This document shows positions 31,108 to 43,762 of a stretch of DNA of 64,000 nucleotides, one piece after another (within the stretch, counting starts at the first letter, position 1; each line of letters starts with the position of its first letter). This DNA comes from Siphonodentalium dalli (Eukaryota; Mollusca; Scaphopoda; Gadilida; Siphonodentaliidae). The notes under the pieces are model-generated. The model made no database searches. It saw nothing but the letters and a program-made list of their open reading frames with translations, and was not told where the DNA came from. Location: contig CP136069.1 in the NCBI GenBank assembly GCA_032622095.1, positions 101,894,278-101,958,277 of the forward strand, read 5' to 3'. A program made the position numbers and the translations under genes.

Positions 31108-33659
31108 TACAGTTGACAATACTTATAGTTGCTTATTAAAAAAAAATATGTTAGCGAGTTTATCACTAACTCAAATTTATAAACTAGTTATTCGGTAAAC
31201 CAGTTTGCATTACAACTTGCAAACGCACAAATAAAACGTATACTGTAAAGAATACGTAGGTTAATTTTGTGCTCTTACATTAAAGAATCTTATTACATTT
31301 TGTTACTGTATTTGGCATATTAATGGCGAGTGTTTGTACCCTACATTGACAATTTTGAATTTCGCGAAATTAAACACTCGTTCTATATATGCATGGCCAA
31401 TATCGTTACCTTTACTCAAGAAAAATGTCATCTCTCATCAACTAAGACATATATATTTGTTCGTTAGAACTAATAAAAAACAGCATTTTATGTGGAAATA
31501 ATTCAGATATTCTGGCAAAGAATCTGCACCAAAAACGCACAAAGGAATCGATTCATGCATAGGCATATATACCAGGCCTCCCCGTGAGTCTTTCTTCTAC
31601 TTCGTGATATTCGACCAGTAATCAGTGGGTTGATTACTATTACTATTATATTATGGATATTTTAGGCCTATACAACGGAGCGCGACACAAGCTCCTATGA
31701 GAGAGAGAGAGAGAGAGAGAGCTAGAGAGTTTTGGTCCCCTTATGACCAATCATTGCAGCCAGTAGCATTACAAAGTCAAGTAGTACATATAGGCCTACC
31801 GGTACATAACGAACATAAAACATGAAGAAAAAAACAATATTATACCACGTGGTCGTGCCATAAATAGAAATAAATTATATGTGAAATATTTGTACAAATT
31901 ACCATTCAGTCAAATAAAGAATATCTTATTGGGTAGTCGTCATTTTCATGAGTTGATAACAACAGACAGAAAAATACAGAAATTTTCAGGAAAATGCACA
32001 AAAAATCAGGATTAATTAGATCTTCAAAAACGAGCATAGTATGACGCAGTCTGGAGTAAACTACATACCCACATATAAAAAATAGTGGGTCTGACGACCT
32101 TTCGTTCAGTTTTCATTTCCCAAACCCGGGATTCCTTGTAATTACCGCCAATCAAAACTTAGCTCCAAGAAATGTGTGCCCCAATACAAAAAAATAGTAA
32201 CATGTCACGTGCTCTCGATGTGGAAATTCCGAAGGTGTGGCTAAATGTTGTTAAAATAGTATCCATGACGTCATGTTATACCGGAAGAGAAATTCACAAA
32301 TCGACAAATAAAGAAGATTGTTGACGAGCGGTCGAAAGTTTAAAATCAAGAATCACCGGAATTTGGATTGTAGGCAACTGTAATTATGGTACAACTGGCC
32401 AATCTTTGGAGCTAATAATACGGCTGTGTAAGGTCGGGAGGGTTTCGGTGGGGTTGGTGGTAGAATTGTGTTGCTCTTCGCTCGTTTTGGCTGCGGTGGT
32501 ACTACTGCCGGTACTGGGGAACTGATAGATCGTTTTGTTATGTCATTTAACTTTTTTTTAGTTCTGTAGTTGTTTTAGCAGATAGTCCCGACATTCATGT
32601 ATTTTTTATTCGTGGCCGTTGATTTGTGTTATTTTTCGACAACATTGGCGACAAATCGCCTGGCCAATCTAAAAAATAATTCGTTCAAGAGAACCACATA
32701 AATTGACATTTTTTATAATTTCAAGAAGATCTGTCTTAGTTATTGTACATATTATTTTGGACCCCGGAAGCTAGCTGTTTCCCTTTATTGTCAGTAAAAC
32801 AACCGCCGAACGAAAAGTCACAAACCCTGCAACTATTAATTCCGATTCTTAGAATCGGCTTCACAGGGTTGAAGCGCCCATGACGGCACTGGCACGTGAC
32901 CATGTTTACGCCTGTCAATCACAACTAATTTCAGATTTATATTTAGTGTGGTGTGACGTAATTTGGGGGAAGCCCACAACCGTTCAGAAATGAAAAGTTG
33001 ATGGAAATGCAATAGACTCAGTATCAGTATAAATCTGGGTGTATGTTTACATAGACTGAGTATGACGCAAACATAAACTGATTTAAGTTTTCTGGCGCCT
33101 AAGTTCGAAAACCGCACGCACTTTCAAATATTTTAGAATTTCGCGGGCTTTAAATTTAGGTTTCGATTTTATTTCGTTCCGACTTTGTTATTCCGGAAAA
33201 ATGTTTTTGTGTCGTTTGTCATTCCGATTCTTAAACGGGTGATGTAGAAGTCGCAGATTTGTCTTGTTGGTGAATTTACAATACATTACCGAAATAAAGT
33301 GATGTTTTCGAAGAACTGGAAAAATATACCTATGGAATGTTGTAGATTGGCATCTAAGGTGTAAGAGGAACCAAAAGTTTTTAGTGAAAATATATTTTTT
33401 GTAGGAATACAGTTGAGTTCAAAATGGGTGGCAACAATTTGTTGTTTCGTTCCTTCCGTGGCCTATGGCCCCGGGTGGTGGTTCCGCCAATAAAAGAGTG
33501 GTTTTGACCAAATTCCAAGCTCCTGTGCTCAGACCTACAGACGAATGCGACCAGCAAATTTCAAAATTGGTCACTTGACCTCCCCATGAATATCTTCTGG
33601 GAAATTCCAGGGAATGCCGATTGAGCTCAAACTTGCTACCTACGGGAAGTGTCATATAT
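31108..33659. other. Stretch without recognised genes
   Basis: Contains a GA microsatellite at about 31699-31721 and several short frames (60-93 codons) with no domain I recognise. The stretch 32200-33300 is slightly richer in CpG, but I cannot support a promoter or exon. Confidence 0.4.
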
Positions 33660-34025
33660 ATATGTGTGTGTCCTTTATAGACTCGAACTGATTGAGCTCA
33701 AACTTGCTAAATACGGGAAGTGGCATGGACGGGTTAAATTGTGACACCGACTTGACCTTGAAAATGATCAATTCAAGGTCAAATCGGGTAAAATTGAAAA
33801 ACAAAAAATTCAATTAAAAAATTAAAAAGGCACAATTAACTCATTGAAAAACATAAAAAAAAGCCTGTAAATTAAAAAGGCACAATTAACTCATTGAAAA
33901 ACAAAAACAATCGGGTAAAATTGAAAAACAAAAAATTCAATTAAAAAATTAAAAAGGCACAAATAACTCATTGAAATTTTTTTTTTAATTAAATAATTAA
34001 TTAAAAAAATTAATTAAAAAAATAT
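33660..34025. repeat. GACTCGAA-type repeat followed by an AT-rich tandem repeat
   Basis: ATATGTGTGTGTCCTTTATA is followed by GACTCGAACTGATTGAGC and AACTTGCTAAATACGGG, a phrase family seen again at about 53960, 55530, 58580 and 61230. From 33780 three units containing AATTAAAAAGGCACAATTAA repeat at about 70-130 bp. Confidence 0.6.
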
Positions 34026-34917
34026 TTTGGTGCCCCCTACCTGATCTGATGGTGCTTCGGTGACTTTGCACAAAATAATTATATTCCTCATAGCAGGATA
34101 TGCTTCTCTATATACCACTTTGGACAGCATAATTATAGTCCTCACGCAAAGGAGATGCCTGTGTATATACAAAAATATTTTAATAAAACAATATTCCCCT
34201 ATCAATGATAGACTATCGAACCACAAAAAATACTAGATCCTGTCATGAATCTCTACACTAGCTATGTCCGTACATATTACTAGAGATCATATTACACAAA
34301 TTGCTTTTTATGTTCTGACAGCGAACTTTATAACATGAACAAACAAGCAGGGAATATATTTCTCTTAATTGTTAATACTTGTTCCTCAGTAATCTACTTC
34401 ACAGAAGGGGGTGGTAAAGCTCGAGATTGCATGCTTGTTTGTGACATGTGAGCTGATACTCTCATGTGCCTAATCATTGTGACGGCCAATAATAGTGATA
34501 GTGGGGATTTGAGACTGAAATTAATAATAGTGATAGCAATTTAACTCTATATACTGTATGTATCTGCTCTGCAAAATGTTTGCAGTCATTAATTATCTCA
34601 ATGTCAACAGCTCTCCAAGACATACTGGTAGCTGATAGTGGCTTTATGAATGGAATATTATCCCATGTTTATCTCAGATACAAATTACCTGTTTGACAGA
34701 TAAAGTTTATTTTTACTATTAATATTAACCATTTCATGACCAGAGTTGTGCTGGTAAGAGCAATGAAGACCCTGTGCTTGTGCATTCTCTTATATATGCG
34801 AGTCTCCCATGGGGAGCCTCCCATATAAAAGAGAATGCACTGGCTTTCAAGGTCATGGAAATTTTGTTAAGCCAATATAGTCAGGCATTCAAATAAATCA
34901 TGTATGTCATATTCTTG
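34026..34917. other. Unassigned stretch with one hairpin
   Basis: At 34780-34840 the arms GTGCATTCTCTT and AAGAGAATGCAC enclose an inner CTCCCATGGGGAG palindrome. Nothing else was recognised. Confidence 0.4.
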
Positions 34918-35879
34918 CAGGGATGTCCCCACAGTGTTGGGGGGGGGGTGATTTACAGATTTGTTCAATGAAATGTAATTTTTAAGCTCACCTGAGACAA
35001 AGCTATAGTCATTACTTCTCATCTGTCACCTGTTCATCTGTCTGTCCGCCCATCCATCTGTCAAAAATTCTTTGAACATCTTCTCTAGATCATAAGACTG
35101 AATGGGTTCATATTTGGTGTGGATGTTCTCTAGGTGACTCACATTCAGATTTGTTCAAATGAGGTCACTCTGTCAAATGGTTATGAAGCCATGGCCATAA
35201 CTCTTGCCCTCCATAGTAATTATTAAAAACGACTTCTTCTCATGTACCATCAGGTTGAATGGGTTTATATTTCGTATGAAGGGTCCTTGGGTGACCGGAG
35301 TTCAGATTTGTTCAAATGGGGTCATTTGTTTTAAATGGGGTCACCTGGTCAACTAGGGGCCAAGCAAAGGACAGTTTTCCTCTTAATATGCTTCCTTCAC
35401 ACGGACCATCAGGTCTATTTTACTGATATTTAGTATGAAGGGTTTTTTGGATTCAAATTTATTCAGATGGGTCACCAGATTAAATAGGGTGGGACCAGGG
35501 ACATAACTGTATGTCTCTATAGTAGTCTTCTCAAGAGAGGTTGGACTATTTAGCTTACATATAGTATGGAGGATCCTTTAGTGACTGAGATTCAGATTTG
35601 TTAACATGATGTCAACCTGTCAAGAAATGACGGGGCTATGGGGACTTAACACTTTTGTGTCTAATTAAATCATTAAAATACAAAATTGGAAATTTCCAAC
35701 AATTGAGAAAGTTTGAGATGTCGGTTGTGAAATTCCAACCTAAGACTTTGGAATCTGGAGCCTGGTCGGGAGGGGATATGTTGAGCTGGAGTGGGGGTGA
35801 TCAATAGTGTACAGTTGGTAATTTCAAAGTAGATATTCACCGATCTACATACATGAAGCCTCTCTAGCCACATATCCTG
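34918..35879. mobile_element. Diverged relative of the 29906-31099 MITE
   Basis: Starts CAGGGATGT followed by a G run. The right end, reverse-complemented, is CAGGATATGTGGCTAGAG, and a GGAAATTTCCAAC motif lies near 35690. The interior (34980-35640) is a different repeat: AGCTCACCTGAGAC, a TCTGTCTGTCC run, then four units with ATTCAGATTTGTTCAAATG and GGTCAC. No target duplication was seen. Confidence 0.45.
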
Positions 35880-36356
35880 TTTAGATCTACTTCTTTTAAA
35901 GTGATTATGAAAAGTTCTGACTGTTATGGTCTCCAGATACCCAGTCTTATCAGTCTTTGCAGTCTGGTGGGCGACCCCACAGTCTTTGACTGTCTTGTTT
36001 TTTTCATTGTTACTAACTTCCATTTCGCAACAGCAAACAGTTCCCATGGTTTGTACTGGTGGAATATATAATCTTGACGGGCATATGTACTAGCTAGAAT
36101 AGAGATTCATGACATGATCTAAGAAAATGCTACCAGATTAAAAAATTATATGACCATCTGGGATTGCCTCATGAGTCATGTAGAAGGTCATGACAGTTCC
36201 ACTAGCTTGGCATCAGCCTTACGGTATTATTATATGTATAGCATAACCGATGATTCCAATGTGTCAAGTCGACAATAGAGCATACACAAGGCTATATCTA
36301 ATAATGTTTCCACAAATAGCCATTATAGTTGTCAGGCCTGCTGACCGAGCTCCCGC
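35880..36356. other. Unassigned spacer
   Basis: Short frames only, with no recognisable repeat or RNA. Confidence 0.35.
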
Positions 36357-36360
36357 TTAA

Positions 36361-36818
36361 GGGTTGTCAATCCGATCATACGCTCCTAAATTACTAATTG
36401 TTTGGCTTCGCAGGGCTTCGAGGGTAACAAATATTTGATTCTAGTCAAGGAACCCACCAATCAAAGCTCAGAGTGATCAAATATCGATTTTTGTTATTAC
36501 TCGAGATATGTAATAATATGTGGCCCAGAAACACGTGATCAAACGGAAGATCTCGTACAAAATTGCGGATGAAGATGGATAACTCTAAAATCAAGTGGTA
36601 ATACGGCAAAATGTGTTGATATTTAAGTCTTAAGTGATAATACGGCCTTATTTTGTTGATAAATAACAAGTTTTTGGAAATTTGATACCAATTGACAGTG
36701 GTTAGCATTAATTATTTCGTCGCAATAAATCTATTCTGATAACTAAAGCGTATTTTGAAGAAATGTTATCGTTGTTGTATCTTGTTGATATGGGACCGTC
36801 TGATCGGATTGAGTACCT
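36361..36818. mobile_element. TTAA-flanked MITE, copy 1
   Basis: TTAA lies at 36357-36360 and 36819-36822. The right end, reverse-complemented, reads AGGTACTCAATCCGATCAGA. The left end is diverged (GGGTTGTCAATCCGATCATA). Internal blocks GGATAACTCTAAAATCAAGT and CAAAGCTCAGAG are shared with the next copy. Confidence 0.6.
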
Positions 36819-36933
36819 TTAATGCTTAAAGTTTAAACTGAGAACACAGTGTTAGAATCATGATATATTTAATAGGTGAGAATGGTAAAACAAATCACCG
36901 TTAATGGCATTATTAAAAGTTAATCACGTTTAA

Positions 36934-37413
36934 AGGTACTCAATCCGACCAGAGGGTCCCCATCTCAACAGATTCCAACAACAACAATCAGATCAGAGGG
37001 TCCTATATTACTATTCCTTTGGCTTTGGTGGTAAAAAATATTTGATTCGAGTCGAGGAACCCATCAAACAAAGCTCAGAGTTATTAGATATTGATTTTTG
37101 AAAATTCTTATGTTCTCGAGATGAGTACTAATAATTGCCGTCAATTTCGTTTCCTGTTCGAGATTTGTACACCAAAACTCTATTCAAACAGACAAGGATG
37201 GATAACTCTAAAATCAAGTGGTAATAATAACGCAATTTTGACTGAGATCTGGACCAGAAAGTATTCCCGATAATGAAAAATAATAGATTTCTAAAATCGA
37301 TATCTAACAAATCTGAGCTTTGATGGGTGACTTTCTCGACTCGAATCAAATATTTTTGACCCCCGAAGCCATTGAAATAGTAATTGAGAGGAGTTTTATC
37401 GGATTGAGTACCT
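36934..37413. mobile_element. TTAA-flanked MITE, copy 2
   Basis: TTAA lies at 36930-36933 and 37414-37417, with ends AGGTACTCAATCCGA in inverted orientation. An internal inverted repeat pairs 37019-37100 with 37275-37375 (ATATTTGATTCGAGTCGAG and its inverse). Confidence 0.65.
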
Positions 37414-37535
37414 TTAACTTGATCTGTCCTGACTCCATCACAGGAAACATAATTCAAACCGTAGATGGAAAGTTGGAAACTATTCAAACATATCCTCTCA
37501 CTACACTCAGTCACTCTGCTGTCTCTGCAGTGTGC

Positions 37536-37926
37536 AAATTAAGAAAAAACACAGGCTCTTTTCCGGAGAAAATATTTTTGATTGTTCCTGTTTTGAGGTT
37601 ACCGGAAAAGAGGCTGGGTTCAGCGTCTCCGTTTCTCTCTTCTGCAATTCATGCGCGCGAACGCGAAATAGTCCCAAACAAAAGTTGTCTGTAGGACGTG
37701 AATAATTTTATTGTCGATTGAAAATCGGTATTGTCGATCTGTTATACAAACGGGAAAGTTGTTGTGTGCGATGATATGTAAAGAGATCGTAATTGGAAAG
37801 TTATAGGAAGAAAGGAAAATATTTTTTGTAACAACAAGACGCTGCCGCTAGAGGGCGGAGTTCAGTTTAACTAGAAAATACGCGGTCGATTCCATAAATT
37901 GGTGAAGTGGTGCTGTTCCCGTTATT
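37536..37926 (-). repeat. Ngaro terminal repeat A, downstream copy
   Basis: Matches 45194-45593 in the same orientation, with short indels at the right edge. It starts at AAATTAAGAAAAAACAC. Its right part (37753-37926) also lies in the 936-bp repeat. Confidence 0.85.
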
Positions 37927-38688
37927 TATGGACCCGAGCCCCGAATGCGATGGAATAAAATAAGGAGACGTATGTGCGGTAAGGACTCGCTGTTGATTAA
38001 TGAAAAGCCAAAATTAAAATTACAACAGGAGTCAAAAGAGTTAAAAACTAAATATATCAAAAGGGTGGACGGCAAAATCGCCACAGATGAAGCGAAGCTG
38101 CATCACGGCCACCCAGAGAGAGCGGAGTGCGTTGCCCATGGAAGGATCATATGGAAAGCCACAGACTGGAAATTTTGTACTGAAATTTCTAGACTATACT
38201 AAGTATGTACAAGCCTCCATAAATGTGGGAGGTATGAAATAGCTATACTAAGGTATGAAATAAAATGTTGCAATGACATTGTCAACTGGACTAGACTAGG
38301 TATATTCTTATGCATGGTCAAGCCCTTGTAATATGGGGCATATGGAAATAAGTGGTCATAGTATAATAACAGTGGACGGAAAAAGATCATACACCCATAA
38401 CAAATTAACAGCACCCTTAAATTTACATGTAAAAGAATGTATAATAAAGCATAACTAATTACTTAACAATTAACAATAGCAATATAGAGAATGTGTGTTT
38501 GAGGAAATCTTGGGACCCATTCATCATGAAGGCATCCGGATCCCCTGGAAAGAATCTCTCTCCAAAACCGAAGGGGTGGCGCCCATGCCAAGCCACCCCA
38601 TAGACAGAAAAGGCATTCCCTCCAAGGGATGGAAAAGCCTATAAAGCCGAGGGTCTAATGTAACGACGGAAGGCGTCAGATTGCCATC
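37753..38688 (-). repeat. 936-bp tandem direct repeat, unit 2 (A part plus B)
   Basis: Nearly identical to 38689-39624, with two substitutions seen. The 174 bp at the left are shared with terminal repeat A. The remainder corresponds to the B repeat of a Ngaro element. An 85-codon plus-strand frame (37945-38202) recurs at 38881-39138 only because the DNA is duplicated. Confidence 0.9.
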
Positions 38689-39624
38689 GGAAAGTTGTTG
38701 TGTGCGATGATATGTAAAGAGATCGTAATTGGAAAGTTATAGGAAGAAAGGAAAATATTTTTTGTAACAACAAGACGCTGCCGCTAGAGGGCGGAGTTCA
38801 GTTTAACTAGAAAATACGCGGTCGATTCCATAAATTGGTGAAGTGGTGCTGTTCCCGTTATTTATGGACCCGAGCCCCGAATGCGATGGAATAAAATAAG
38901 GAGACGTATGTGCGGTAAGGACTCGCTGTTGATTAATGAAAAGCCAAAATTAAAATTACAACAGGAGTCAAAAGAGTTAAAAACAAAATATATCAAAAGG
39001 GTGGACGGCAAAATCGCCACAGATGAAGCGAAGCTGCATCACGGCCACCCAGAGAGAGCGGAGTGCGTTGCCCATGGAAGGATCATATGGAAAGCCACAG
39101 ACCGGAAATTTTGTACTGAAATTTCTAGACTATACTAAGTATGTACAAGCCTCCATAAATGTGGGAGGTATGAAATAGCTATACTAAGGTATGAAATAAA
39201 ATGTTGCAATGACATTGTCAACTGGACTAGACTAGGTATATTCTTATGCATGGTCAAGCCCTTGTAATATGGGGCATATGGAAATAAGTGGTCATAGTAT
39301 AATAACAGTGGACGGAAAAAGATCATACACCCATAACAAATTAACAGCACCCTTAAATTTACATGTAAAAGAATGTATAATAAAGCATAACTAATTACTT
39401 AACAATTAACAATAGCAATATAGAGAATGTGTGTTTGAGGAAATCTTGGGACCCATTCATCATGAAGGCATCCGGATCCCCTGGAAAGAATCTCTCTCCA
39501 AAACCGAAGGGGTGGCGCCCATGCCAAGCCACCCCATAGACAGAAAAGGCATTCCCTCCAAGGGATGGAAAAGCCTATAAAGCCGAGGGTCTAATGTAAC
39601 GACGGAAGGCGTCAGATTGCCATC
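38689..39624 (-). repeat. 936-bp tandem direct repeat, unit 1 (A part plus B)
   Basis: Begins directly where unit 2 ends, with no spacer. Its right edge overlaps the end of the tyrosine-recombinase frame (39575-39624). Confidence 0.9.
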
Positions 39625-40478
39625 TACCTAGTTGTTGGATCTGAATGTCGGAAAATCCCATTTGTGCCGCGAGGCTTACGCCTCCTATTCTGAAACTGTG
39701 CCCTTTAAAACGGTGGGTATCCAGGGAACAGAAAAGCATGGCTTGTCTGAGTATTTTGTCAAATTCCCGACGTAAAATGGGGCCACCCAACGGTTTGCAG
39801 AAGAGGGGACCATCAGTACTTGGCCTGAGGGAAAGATAGTAATTGATCGCTCGCACTGGACAATAAACAGCTTGAGGTTGTTTTTGTATGTGAACCGGGT
39901 GTGGCCGACCCGAAGTGTTATGTTTAAATTTTCTGAAGATGAGTGTGGCAGTTTGAGTTGTCGCTGAGCAATAAGATCGTTGTAACACCTGGGCAGTTTG
40001 GTTGTTAGTTTTTGGACATAATTCGCCAACCCGAGCTAATGCGTAGAAAGCAATCAAGAATAAGTACTGAATAGAGCCTGGTCATATGAAGCAGGTACAA
40101 TAACGTTAATAGCAGCCACTAATTTATTTAGTATCGGGAGGGTGATGGGCAGACGCAGATCAAATGTAGGTCGTAATCGACGGGTACCCATTACCATTAC
40201 AAGTCTCCTGTATGACCAATCGTGCCCTGCATTTTATGGTAAAAGGATAGGGCACTCAAAATAGACATGATTGTGCTCGATGCCAATTGACTATTGAAAA
40301 GATTGGCAATGAAAATGCATAACATATCAAGGGGAATGGGCCAAGTTTCCTCCAAATTTAATGAAGAGCAGAATGTTCTATATTTCATACAAGCGCTGTC
40401 ATATTGGCGACGCGTGTTCTCTGATAGGGAGTGTTCGATCAGCCTGTTGGCGGTTGTAGCAAGTTGACTAGTGACCAA
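39575..40478 (-). pseudogene. Tyrosine recombinase (Ngaro/DIRS type), frameshifted
   Basis: The enzyme would integrate the circular cDNA. The N-terminal core-binding part is at 40478-40197 (SENTRRQYDSACMKYRTFC). A middle part near 40195-40075 is in another frame (RLPITLPILNKLVAAI). The catalytic part is at 40057-39575. It keeps the box-I arginine in ALARVGEL, the HSFR motif and, in LGRWQSDAFRRYIR, the tryptophan and probable nucleophile tyrosine. At least two frame breaks separate the parts. The last 50 bases lie in the first direct repeat. Confidence 0.85.
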
Positions 40479-42173
40479 TGTGTCGGTAAGTCTGTGCGGT
40501 CCTGGAAATCAGGTTGCGCCAACTTCTGAAATTCAGAAAAGCGTGCACGTGAGAGGTGATCGGCAAGTACATTGTGTTTGCCCTCTATATGTTTAGCTTT
40601 AAATAGAATGTTATTCTGAAGGCATGTCAAGACAAGTATGCGCAAAAGTGTTAAGAGATGGTGATCTTTAGTTGTTTGTGCATTAATTATTGCTACAACG
40701 GCTTGAGTTATCGGAGAAGAAAAGAATACATTTATTTTGCATTTGCTGTCCCCAAAGTTTCATTGCGATGACTATGGGGTACAGTTCCAAAACTGCTATG
40801 TTAAACCCTTTTTCCCGGGGTGTCCATGTACCATAGAAGTATGCTTTTTGTAATAGACCTGAATAGCCCACTGTGGTGGCCGCGTCTGTGAAAAGAAATA
40901 GTTTGTCGCTAGTTAACCACTGTTGGTCTAAGAAAAAAGTCTTACCATTATAGCTTTTTAGAAATTGGATCCATATCGCCAGATCCCTTTTAACTTGTTT
41001 TGATAACTTGATATGATGATGAGGTTTTATAATCCCAATTTTCAAGTTGATAAGGCGACGTAAAAATACTCTGCCTGGAAGAACTACTGAACATGTAAAG
41101 TTTAAGAGACCAATTAGCGACTGAAGTTCACGTAGCGATACAGTTTTGCGCCCAAGAAATTGGTGTATGAGGTCCTGGCATTTGCATAATTTATCCTGAG
41201 GTAACCGGGCCAACATCAGTTCTGTATCCAGCTCGATCCCAAGGAATGAGAGACAGGTTGAAGGGCCACATGTTTTTTCCGGTGCTATGGGAACACCCAG
41301 TTTGTCACAAAGGCCTATGAGAGCTTCTAGGTATGCCTCGCAGAGCCCTTGTGTGGGGGCTAGGACCAAAAAATCATCAAGTTAGTGGGTCATGTGTTTT
41401 ATCCCCATGTGATGACGGGCCATCCATTCGATCGCTGTGCTAAATTCTTCAAAAAGGAAACAACTGCTCGATGCCCCCATCACCAACGCTTTGTCATGAT
41501 AAAATTTGTTCCGAAATTTGAAACCGAGAAGGGGATAATCATGCGGCGATATAGGAAGAATACGAAACGCATGAGCCAAATCACACCTGGCCAAATATGA
41601 ATTGGAAGGCATTCTCTGAATACAGTCGATCGCTGTTTGTATAGATGAATATTCGACCCTTTTGAATTTTGGGTCAATATTGTCATTGACAGAATTGCCT
41701 ACTGGATGAGAAAAATGTTGGATCATCCGAAATTTCCCTGGGGTTTTCTTCGGTACTAGGCCTATTGGAGTTATAACTAACTGCGGGAAAGGTGGTGTGT
41801 CATAAGGACCAACTACCCTCCCCGCTTCGACTTCAATTTGGATTTTGGCTGCGAGGATATCTTCTAACTCAGAGGCCGATTTTAGGTTATCCGAAATTAT
41901 GTTCCAGGGGGGTTTTGAGCAGCCTAATTTAAAACCATGTGAGAAACCATTGATGAGGAATTCGGCTTTGTCGGTGTTGTAGCCTCTAATTAGCCTTTTT
42001 AGCATTGGGACGCGGACGGGTGTCGGTAGGTGATTGATTCGTGGCATGCTTATTGGGACCCTCGTATCCCCGAAAAGAACCATTGTTGCCATTACATTGG
42101 TTGGCTGTGCAGTTGACTGCACGGTGTGGTCGAAAACACCGAAAACATTGGTGCGAGTATCCACAACTCGCAT
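40439..42173 (-). pseudogene. Reverse transcriptase and RNase H of the Ngaro element, disrupted
   Basis: The frame 42173-41382 covers the RT fingers and palm (GLVPKKTPGKFRMI, ARCDLAHAF, ALVMGASSS). It ends with a TAA exactly where the first residue of the catalytic xLDD motif should be. LDDFLVLAP follows in the same frame from about 41378. RT thumb and RNase H continue to 40683 (LFLFTDAATTVGYSG, ELYPIVIA, FFSDNS), then a one-base shift moves the frame to 40645-40439 (HIEGKHNVLADHLSR). The first 190 bases overlap the gag zinc-finger frame. Confidence 0.88.
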
Positions 42174-43762
42174 TGCATGCTTGTCCCCGGTGGAATTTCC
42201 GGCAATATGTCACTGGAGCGAACATTTGTTTTGAGCCTTGCCGGGGGTTATATGGGGACTGGGGATTCTGAAGTTGTGTCTGGGAAACCTTAAAAGGTGG
42301 TCGCGCTTGAGGGAGTGGAGCTGCCTTCCAATGGAGGTCCCAGTGCGTGTCTTCCCACTTCAGGGAATGGTTGGTGCTCTTTAGCACCCTAAATTCCCGG
42401 TCGTACATAGCCCAATCGTATTTTGTTCAGCCATGCGTTGTATACGCTCATCGTATGTTAGCAATGGCTCGACGGCATCTTTGTCGCGTTTGCAATAAAT
42501 TGCACTATAAATTTTGAATGCTTTTTGCCAAACGTTGATTGAGGTGATTGACTTTGGTGTTTTGGGCAGAAGGACGATAGACCTTGTAGAGCCCTCCCCA
42601 TTAAATGCCATTGAATATGAGGTAGTGCTGTCATGTTGTGGCAGCAAAATTGCCAAGTTAATCGGTTCCCCTGCCCATACTTGCGATTTAATTTTCATGG
42701 GGGCATGGGAACTAATCAGAACTGGGACTGTTGTTGCCGTGGAGAGCACCGATGAAGTATGTGAGATGTTTGTCATGTCCGGGGGAGCCAGGGTCCAGGG
42801 CAAAAAGGTTTCAGTTGGATTGGCAGTATGAACTGCCTGAGTCGTACCCATAGTATTATCAATTATCGGTGTTATGGCCTCCACCAGTTGAGATTGTAAG
42901 GCCCCAACAGATGGGGCAGCTGAGTTGGATGGTAAATTAGTTGCCAGGTTGTTGTTGTTTATACCTGGCATATGTGTGGCCAAAACGCTGTTAATGGCCG
43001 ATGAAAGATGTTGATTCAAATCATTAATGTCACAATTCCTGGTGGTAACCTGTTGGAATTCCTGCCCAGTCATGTCCGATTGGCTACTGGGAAAGCCTTG
43101 GTTGTTCGTTTCCATATTGGTTGTTGAAAGTCTGTGAATGTTTGTATTGGTCGCTGGACGTCCAAGAGTGTCGGCACTGTGATGAGCTGGTTCGTTCACA
43201 GAGAAACAGGGCCCTCTGTTGGTACTGAGTGTCCAAGGCTGCTGTGCTGTCCGGTTTGTAACAGCAGCCGTGAAAGTTTGTGCCATTGTGTTGACCGGCG
43301 GAGCCCTGAATCGCGGTCCCGATGGACTCGTGAACTGTGGAACAGTGTGAGCAGTGAATGACCGATTGATGTTACTATAAGTTGAATGATGATAATGTCA
43401 TTGACCGGTACAGCATTTAGTGTTTGTGCAGCAGTGGGCCTGGTAAACATTGTTGAATGTAATGAGTTACCAGTATACGAACTGCTGGTAACGGTGCAGA
43501 CTGTCCCATATGAATTCGTAGAATTTGCACACGAAACAGTATTTATGGTGGAAGTTGGTAACGTTCTGGCCACGATATGACATGAGAGGTCTAACTGAAT
43601 GTCCGACACAGGCTGAGCATCTTGGCCGGATGTGTGCAGTGATGTGCGGTTCCGACGCCGTGACGATGGCGCATAAGAGGTTGTTAGGCCATCGGTCAGC
43701 CGAGCCGCTGGTGTTTGTCGTTTCCGTGGCATGTTTCTTGGTCTGAAGATGGAAAAAGACAA
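41986..43762 (-). pseudogene. Gag-like protein of the Ngaro element, frameshifted
   Basis: A probable start MPRKRQTPAARL lies at about 43732. The frame breaks before 43286, where a 301-codon frame runs to 42381 and includes VWAGEPINLAILLP and LPKTPKSITSINVWQKAFKI, the conserved DIRS/Ngaro Gag block. After MAEQN a one-base shift near 42420 joins to WAMYDREFRVLK and KWEDTHWDLHW. The cysteine-rich end CRKFHRGQACNASC to HQCFRCFRPHRAVNC lies at about 42190-42130. The function would be particle assembly and nucleic-acid binding. Confidence 0.8.

Noticed and set aside
32200-33300. CpG-richer stretch as a host promoter
   Set aside because: No adjacent coding exon, splice pattern or core promoter element could be supported.
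37945-39138. Conserved 85-codon frame present twice
   Set aside because: The two copies lie in a 936-bp DNA duplication that is about 99.8 percent identical, so conservation is no evidence of coding.
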